Assembly (NCBI GenBank): GCA_001247695.2
Contig: LGRX02024693.1
Span: 1 to 64,000 of the forward strand
Length of the DNA stretch: 64,000 nt
Reading direction: 5' to 3'
Source of the DNA: Cymbomonas tetramitiformis
Lineage: Eukaryota > Chlorophyta > Pyramimonadophyceae > Pyramimonadales > Pyramimonadaceae
Below, in pieces: positions 57,601 through 64,000 of this stretch (the first letter of the stretch is position 1; each line of letters begins with the position of its first letter). Below the pieces are notes generated by a model that ran no database searches, was not told where the DNA came from, and worked only from the letters and a program-made list of their open reading frames with translations. The position numbers and the translations under genes are program-made.

Positions 57601-60600
57601 TTACAGGTCACCGCAAATCAGGCACTAGTGTTGTCGACAGGGGAGTGGATTCTCCCCTTCTGGCGTGAGCGCGCGCTACTCTCCTTCTCTCCGGCTTGCA
57701 GGTGCCATGCCCGAGCGCCTCGAGCCCCGAGCCTGCCGCGCAAGTTTCCCCAACAATCGGATCCTAATTCTTGACTTAGCTCAAATGCACTACAGCCAAA
57801 ATGCTGGATCAAATTTCAACCCACTCATTGCTCGGTGTGAAGGCACACTATGAGAAGCCGCAACGCTGGACACTTGAGATGGCGTGATAAGGGATGATGA
57901 GTGACGCTGCTCACTGCATGGGTGTGGCGTGCACGTGGCGATCAGGGAGCTTGACGGAGACACTAGCGCAGGAGTGTTGATCTCCTATGACGAGGGGTTC
58001 ACCTGGGAGGCGCATGGCGAGATCACCCATCCTGAGTCGTGGCTAATAGAGAATGCGGTGTCAGAGATGCCTAACGGGGAGGTGGTTATGGTGAGCTGCC
58101 CATGCAACTGAGAAAAGGCATCCGCAATGTCCTGTGCCGCGAGGGACACCTGGGGACACACGTTGAGGATATCGGCCATCATGCACTGCACAATTTCCCC
58201 TTGAGAACGTTCAGGATCGCACTGTTCTAAAGCGCGAAGTTGGTACGTGCAGAGGGATTTCCGGTCGTAATAACCTTGCAATAACCACAGTTGTGCTTGG
58301 CCATCCTGATTGACCTTGAACAGCATTGCCAATTGGCTTCTCTGCGCACTTCGTCACTTTCAAAGGCGCTGAATTGGCACGTTGCCGTCAGGCCGATAGC
58401 GAATAGAACGCCATGTTTGAGTGCCATCCACCTCGCATCTGATGCGAAAGAAAGCGTTGTTGCAACTACGGTCGTCACTGGCACACTGGAGGCCGCTGCC
58501 CTGCAGTGCCGCATGCGTATCCTTTTTTCGCCCGTGTGGTTGATTTGGCATAAAAAGCTTGACGTCTAAGTGCCGGTGTGCTCTTTTCCAGGTTTTTCGA
58601 ACGGAGGTGGGCTTTGTTTATGTCAGTCGCTCCCATGACAAGGTGCCAAACCTCACGCGTTGGATGGAAAGTGTAGCCCCTTCGCAGTCTCTCTCTCTCC
58701 CCCCCACCCCTCGCAATGCCACGGAGGGAGAATGTGTCGCACAGAGGCAAGAGGGATGTAGCCCCCGTCTCTCTCCCCCCCCTTCGCAATGCCACGGAGG
58801 GAGAATGTGTCGCACAGAGGCAAGAGGGATGTAGCCGAGAGCACGGTGCGGGTCCGCAGGGTCGTACTTGGGTGCCTGCAGTGGCCATCAGCCAGCTCCC
58901 CAACCCGAACAGCAAGGTGGACCTCGCATGGGTCACTTCGGATGACAGAGGCGCTCTAGCTGTGGTCTTCAATGACCATCAGGTTGGCTTCGTGCACCGC
59001 CTTCCTACAGCTTCCGTGCATGGTCACATCACTGGCGCACTGCTCGAAATGTAGTCGCCGTCCCATCACAGCTCACTGCCATGATGTTCACTTGCTTGCA
59101 CGGATACATCATTAATGCATCTCTCAAAATATAGGCGGCGTTTCATCATAGCTCACTGGCATAGCTCGCGTTCCTAGTCACCATATTCTTTGTCATAGCT
59201 CACTGTCATACCTCGCTGGCATAGCTCATCATCAAGCCGTGGTACCTCACCAACATAGCCCACTACCCCAGTCCTCATGCGCTGCTTGGATTACTCCTGC
59301 GCACAGATTCGACGGCCAGGATTCAACGGCCAGGGCCGCCGGCATACGCGATCATCATTGGCATCGTCCGAATTGCCACCGAGGATTTATACACGTCCTG
59401 TGCCGCCCGCCTGGCCGAACTGCGCCCAGTAGATCCAGTCAAAGGGCATGGCCTGTGCTGGGCATGTTGCGACTGAGAGGGTTGATGGTAGAAGCACCGG
59501 GCGAGGTTCCGCAGGGAGTGGCTGATTGGCTGTGTGCCGATGCACAGGAAGCGCGCAGGGATCTACGAGTCGCGTTATCCTGGGACGCAGGTGCGAGGGT
59601 GGCGACGTGAGAGGAGGATGAGCCTTTCTCTTTTTGCTGCGAATATAGAATGGCCATAGCCGTAATGAGCAGCGATCTAACATACGTGAAAAAAGGCTTT
59701 GGAAGCGGATCGGCTTCGAGAAGGCCAAGCCACTTGTTGATTGGCTGTGCGTTAGACTGCCTCCGAGGCCAGAGAGAGAGAGAGAGAGAGACAGTATGCC
59801 AGTAAGGGTAATGTCGGTGATGCGAAATGATTGGAGATGGGGGGAGTGGAAGTCTTGGCCAGGGCGCACCTGGACTCGAGTGGCTACAATAGAGGTGAGG
59901 CGATAACCGTATTTGTATATTCGGTCCCCATCCCCCTTGACTCAATTGCTTCGAACGACCACTTGGCAGCGTATTGCGTGCACGTCGGGGCTGAGGGCGT
60001 CGTTGACCTTCTGGTGCTCCAATTAGGTGCATGACGGCTGTGCGGGTCCGCATGCATGAGACACGCCATGCATGAGACACGCCATGCACGCCTTTCGTCC
60101 AGTGGAAATGCCTCTCCGTTTAGCATTTGGCGGTCAGCTGTGCTATTGGGCACGCGCCTTGGTTGCGCTCTACGGTTTATTGCACTCAAACCAGGCACCT
60201 CTATACTAGGTTAATCTGCTCCAGCTCGCGGTGGGAAGGCCCGCAGGCGCGGAGATCTCGAATGGTGATGGTGGCAGGCAGGCGAAGAGGGCGTCCATCT
60301 GCATTACCCCACAATGGTGCAGTATGGCTGCTATCTAGTGGTGGTGTACTCGCGGTTTTATGCCAGAACCCGGCACTGGGCGCGCGAACATAGTAAGGAG
60401 CAGGTCCGAAGCCTACACCGATGCTTCGCGTGTCTTCAACAATTATCGCCGCAGCAACAATTTTCGCTGCTTCCTGCGATTTGTCACCTCCGGCAGGGAC
60501 TTGTTGCGTGAATGCCTAGGTAGAGAGCGCCGAAGTGTGGAGTTACGCCCGCTCCCCCGTGGCTCTGCGCAAAGTGTGGAGTTACGCCCGCTCCCCCGTG

Positions 60601-60923
60601 GCTCTGCGCAAAGTGTGGAGTTACGCCCGCTCCCCTGTGGCTTTGCGCGGCGATAGCCATGGGTCAAGGTGGCGTGTGAATACGTGACATGTTTTTGGAG
60701 TGGGGCTCATCCCTCTTTGAAGATGTGCATGGGGGTCGCGCCCCTCTCTCAGGGGATTCGAATCGCGGCGATCGATTTGCGGCATTTATCACCGCAGCCC
60801 TCATACTTCGACCACAGTGCGCTTCAAGACCCGGAGCAGCAGGAGGAGTTGCAGCAAATCAGGAACCAAGCAGATGCATTCCTCCAGCTCGGTGCTGCCC
60901 TTCCCCGTCCGCTCGTGGTGTAG
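54648..60923 (+). CDS. Sialidase/BNR-repeat-like glycosidase family protein, at least ten exons, 5' end missing
   Basis: Exons by frame and splice sites: 54648-54694 (MIAALDNGTFFVAWQ), 55326-55424 (AVWGPVLHVD, LWLFYSESRGSC), 55748-55870 (MEWAPGGDIMALQMDL, WSKARAIYSLQEDRGIPK), 57607-57664 (VTANQALVLSTGEWILPFW), 57972-58090 (VLISYDEGFTWEAHGEI, WLIENAVSEMPNGEVVM), 58592-58642 (VFRTEVGFVYVSRSHDK), 58860-58982 (GRTWVPAVAISQLPNPNSK, then ALAVVFNDHQ), 59548-59590 (EARRDLRVALSWDAG), 59863-59894 (GRTWTRVATIE), 60278-60403 (HYPTMVQYGCYLVVVYS) and 60753-60923 (GIRIAAIDLRHL to TAG). All joins from 55326 on are phase-consistent; an exon may be missing between 54694 and 55326, and between 57664 and 57972. 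S-x-D-x-G-x-T-W Asp boxes and the NPNSK and YPTMVQ motifs are typical of BNR/sialidase-family six-bladed propellers. Actual substrate is unknown. No signal peptide is seen because the start is missing. Confidence 0.82.
55857..56175. repeat. Minisatellite of 33-35 bp units, about nine copies, at the end of a sialidase-like exon
   Basis: Unit GGCATCCCCAAGGTACAACC followed by CCTCCAAGAGGTCCT. The first copy overlaps the end of exon 55748-55870, including its CCCAAG|GTACAA donor, and most later copies keep that donor sequence. Confidence 0.9.
56314..56560. repeat. Tandem repeat, about 80-bp unit, three copies (intron of the sialidase-like gene)
   Basis: The motif GGCCTATCATGACCTCCGTT recurs near 56324, 56404 and 56484, each followed by CCATGGTGCACCCGAGACCC. 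Confidence 0.85.
58685..58837. repeat. Direct duplication of about 80 bp in a sialidase-like intron
   Basis: Two copies of a segment running from TCTCTCTCCCCCCC through CGCAATGCCACGGAGGGAGA to GCAAGAGGGATGTAGCC. Confidence 0.85.
60530..60652. repeat. Tandem repeat of about 42 bp, three copies, in the last intron of the sialidase-like gene
   Basis: Units of AGTGTGGAGTTACGCCCGCT followed by CCCCGTGGCTCTGCGCAA; the last unit carries a few substitutions. Confidence 0.85.
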
Positions 60924-60989
60924 TCAGTTCAAGCGGCCATCAATACATCGGCCCAAACCAGGGTTTCTTTTGCACCGATTTTTATGAGC

Positions 60990-61232
60990 ATCTCGGGAAG
61001 GGTACTCGGTGGCATGGTGGGCAGGGTACTCAGTGTCATGTTGGGAAGGGTACTCGGTGTCATGTTGGGAAGGGTACTCAGTGTCATGTCGGGAAGGGTA
61101 CTTGGTGCCATGTCGAGAAGGGTACTCGGTGTCATATCGGGAAGGTCACTCGGTGTCACGTTGGAAAGGGTACTCGGTGTCACGTTAGGAAGGGTACTCG
61201 ATGCCATGGCGGGAAGGGTACTCAGAATCGAG
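60990..61232. repeat. 24-bp minisatellite, about ten copies
   Basis: Units of GGGAAGGGTACTCGGTGTCA plus TGTT, with small variations. It yields open frames on both strands because the period is a multiple of three; these are not taken as genes. Confidence 0.9.
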
Positions 61233-61680
61233 TAAGTTATGTTTCTTCATTCATACAACTGTGAGAATGAGTGGATGATAATATGGCTCGATACCATACA
61301 GCATGATGCGAGCAATAGCATGATCAAAGATCATCAAGCTTGGTGCCTAGGTTGATTGGCTGAGCAAGTTGTAATTTTGGGTTTGCCTCAGACCATGTTA
61401 TGATGCAACCCAATTGTTTGCAGGCCTCTATTTGGCATGGCGCATACTGCACTCTGTGGGGCAGTAGGCCTTGCTGGATGACTTGGACTTGATGGGCGAG
61501 GCGTGTGGTGTTGCAGCAACCTTTGGACAGCACTAGCGCGCGTTTTGGAAGCATTGCAACTTTAGGCACGTGTGGCTGGGTATCCATGACTTTCCATGAG
61601 GACGCTGTGTACATCCTGCTAGAACTCAAGCTTTACGTACAGCATCTTGATTACAGAACCATATATCTATATGTTTTATA

Positions 61681-61821
61681 GAGGGATATATAGATACGGA
61701 GATTGAGCCTCGGCTGCTACCCCTGCAGAGGTATATATAGATACGGAGATTGAGCCTCGGCTGCTACCCCTGCAGAGGTATATATAGATACGGAGATTGA
61801 GCCTCGGCTGCTAACCCTGCA
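61681..61821. repeat. 47-bp tandem repeat, three copies
   Basis: Copies start at 61681, 61728 and 61775 (GAGGTATATATAGATACGGA... CTACCCCTGCA), nearly identical. Confidence 0.92.
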
Positions 61822-61849
61822 GAGCCATCCCGCAGAGCAGCGCATATTA

Positions 61850-63600
61850 ATGGTTGAGAGGAACAAAGATTCCCGGCCACAACTGGTATCTGATTATGCT
61901 GCATGCATTGCACCCTTCCCGGTGGACGCAAGGCGATGCTGTCCCATTGCTGATGTCAACACGCGAGCCATTTCTGGCATTGGGAACTGTGTCTGCATCA
62001 CCAGTGCACACGCCTTAGTGCTGGCTTTCCCGACCTTTCCTTCCCGATCATAAACAAGCGTGTGTGTATGCCATAGGGGACGGCCACTGGATAGATGCGG
62101 CTGTCGCTGCTTTACCTTTCTGGCGGGTGCTGCCTCTTGAGAAATTAGGCAGAGCAGTATGCTTTTTTTGCAAGGAGAGGCAGGGTGGGGTGAACGCCTC
62201 ACTCTGTGTCCTCCCTGATCTCTGCGGGGTGCCCGCTTCTGGTCAATGCTTTTGTGCGTCTTCCACTGTCCGTCCATAGGTTTGCATGCATCGACCAATA
62301 GGTTCCATCCATTCGTCGACTGTGAAGCCGCCGGGGGGCATGTCGGCAGAAATCGCTTACTCAGACACCGGGGATTCAGCACGCATTGAGTTGCGTGAAG
62401 TTGCGCAGACTCGCGTGTTTGGCAGTGAGTGGTACATACATACATGCATCCATGCTGCTTTGCATTGGTTCAGAGGTGTGTGTGTTGGTGGTATCTTGGC
62501 ACAGCCCTGCCCTATTCCTGAATGCTTATCACATCCACTGGAATGATGGGTAGCGGGCTGTTGTCGGCGGGTCTCGTGCTGTTCAATGTATACACCACAT
62601 TGGCATGTGTGGCGTGCACAAAGAGGCTGGTTGTGCTGAAAGTATGTGCTTGTGAAGCTTGCAATGGATTCACATGACAGGTTGAACTTAGGCATGCACC
62701 TACTAGCATGGATTAAGAACAACTGTTTTTGTCGGACCTCATGCCATTCGGTGTGTGTCGAAGGCAGGGTGGGGTGACGGCAACACGCTGTGTTCTCCCC
62801 TGTTCCCCTGGAGCACCTCGGTGCCCGCTGTTTGCTGCTTTAATGAATTTTGCATTGCCTGTCTGTCCATCAGTTTGCATTCCTCGATCAACGGATCCCA
62901 TCAACCGGCGACCGGGGGGCAAGCTAGCGTAGCGGGGGGCATGCCAGCGGCTCCGTAAGCGCAATATCGTATGTTGGGCAATGATCAGCACATACTATCA
63001 TCCATGATGCTTTGTATTCGGTTCGAGATGTGTCGAAGTAGGTGATATCTTGTCACGGCTGTTCAGTGTGTGGCATATCCTTGGACCGATTCCTTTGGCA
63101 TCACATATTAACAAAGGATCGGCTGCACTATGTACCCTCACCAGGGATCAAAGGATTCAGCACACACTTCGGGACACTTTTCAGTGTTTTACACTTTACA
63201 CCATGGGGTGTCCATGCCATGTGGTGTGACTGCATTCATGGCATAATCATGGACCAACGGGTTCCATCCATCGACCGTGAGCCACTGGGGGGCATGCCAG
63301 CAGGGTCCACTTACTCCGTAACCCAGAGACCAACAATTGTTGGGCGATGATCGGTCACATCGTATCATTTTTCCATGCTGCTTTGCATCTGGGTTGAGAA
63401 TATGTATGAGTTGGTGGTATCTTGTCACGGCCCCGCCCTGCTCCTGATTTGCTTCTCACATCCACTGGGATGATGGTGGGCCGGCTTTTGTCGACTGATC
63501 TCATGCCATTCAGTGTGTGTTTTACACTTGATGGTGGAGAGGGGGACTTGTGTAAGTGGACCTGGATGCGGGGTATTGGCACCTCGTTTTTTCGGGGGTG
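61850..63600. repeat. Diverged long repeats of several hundred bases
   Basis: Recurring landmarks in the same order: GGCATG(T/C)C(G/A)GC near 62337, 62940 and 63294; GGCAGGGTGGGGTGA near 62182 and 62765; GTATCTTG(G/T)CAC near 62493 and 63417. Spacing is irregular (about 350-600 bp), as expected of an old, diverged repeat family. No coding potential is supported. Confidence 0.55.
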
Positions 63601-64000
63601 ACTGCAGTTTGGGAGCGGTTGGAGGGATGTGGCTGTCCATGTGGTACCCTTTCAGCGAGTACCTCATCTGCAAGGGCATGGCAGATTAGTCTGCTTCGTG
63701 CTTTCTCTCTCGTGCAGTGCCTCGTGGTTGTTCACTTGCTGGGGAATTAGTGCCCCTTAACCTGGTTATGAGGCTGTGGCACCTCGTTGTGAACGGGGAC
63801 AGCCGCTGAAATACCTACTTGGATGTGGCTGTCCCCATTAGAAACAACCAATCCTCCTCTGCACTTCTCCTTCTGAAACCCCAGCACCCGATGCCCCTCT
63901 CCCGTCGCCATAGTAGCTCACATTTGCTCCCTCCCTTCCCACCACTCTCTCCCTCGGCTCTCTCCCTTTACCTAAATGGCACTTCCAATAGACACTCTCC

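Larger units (their letters stand above)
60924..64000. other. Gene-poor right end of the window
   Basis: Apart from the minisatellites and diverged repeats listed, only short ORFs without splice or domain support were found. Confidence 0.5.

Noticed and set aside
60929..61264. Repetitive frames on both strands (TLSNMTPSTLPN and GKGTRCHVGK types)
   Set aside because: They follow the 24-bp minisatellite; no start context or splice support.

Overview
The window looks like nuclear DNA of a unicellular flagellated eukaryote, most likely a green (prasinophyte- or chlorophyte-like) alga. It carries an outer-arm axonemal dynein heavy chain gene. Its genes have GT-AG introns, minisatellites are frequent, and one very large LTR retrotransposon carries DNA methyltransferase domains, as described for some algal retroelements. 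The species is inferred; nothing in the sequence names it.

Layout. 1-7100: fragments of a minus-strand gene running off the left edge, a 930-bp non-autonomous hAT-like element (3125-4054, 8-bp target duplication), and a plus-strand multi-exon Arg/Ser-rich protein gene. 7100-12322: AT-richer DNA holding one intronless drug/metabolite-transporter-superfamily gene (9433-11070, minus). 12323-35005: a chromodomain Ty3/gypsy-type LTR retrotransposon (LTRs 696/697 bp, 5-bp target duplication CATCA). Its order is gag, protease, RT, RNase H, Dam-like methyltransferase, integrase, chromodomain, Dcm-like methyltransferase. An 8,832-bp terminal-inverted-repeat element (21932-30763, 4-bp duplication TAAT) has inserted into its pol frame. 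36394 to about 53116: outer-arm dynein gamma-type (DNAH5/8-like) heavy chain on the minus strand, with one 10.6-kb exon. About 54650-60923: a plus-strand, at least ten-exon sialidase/BNR-repeat-like gene. 60924-64000: minisatellites and diverged long repeats with no gene I can support.

The nested 8.8-kb element is the most unusual object. Two divergent spliced genes leave a shared 270-bp start region. The minus gene encodes a DUF7869-like, probably transposase-like protein. The plus gene encodes a long unfamiliar protein ending in an N4/N6-type DNA methyltransferase-like domain. Each gene has an intron filled by a tandem array, 8 copies of 69 bp and 9 copies of 67 bp. The two arrays share only the 20-bp palindrome CGTTCATTAGCTAATGAACG. 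The exon joins are phase-consistent, but the plus gene needs two single-base corrections in homopolymers. Host retrotransposon and guest element thus both pair mobility proteins with DNA methyltransferase-like domains.
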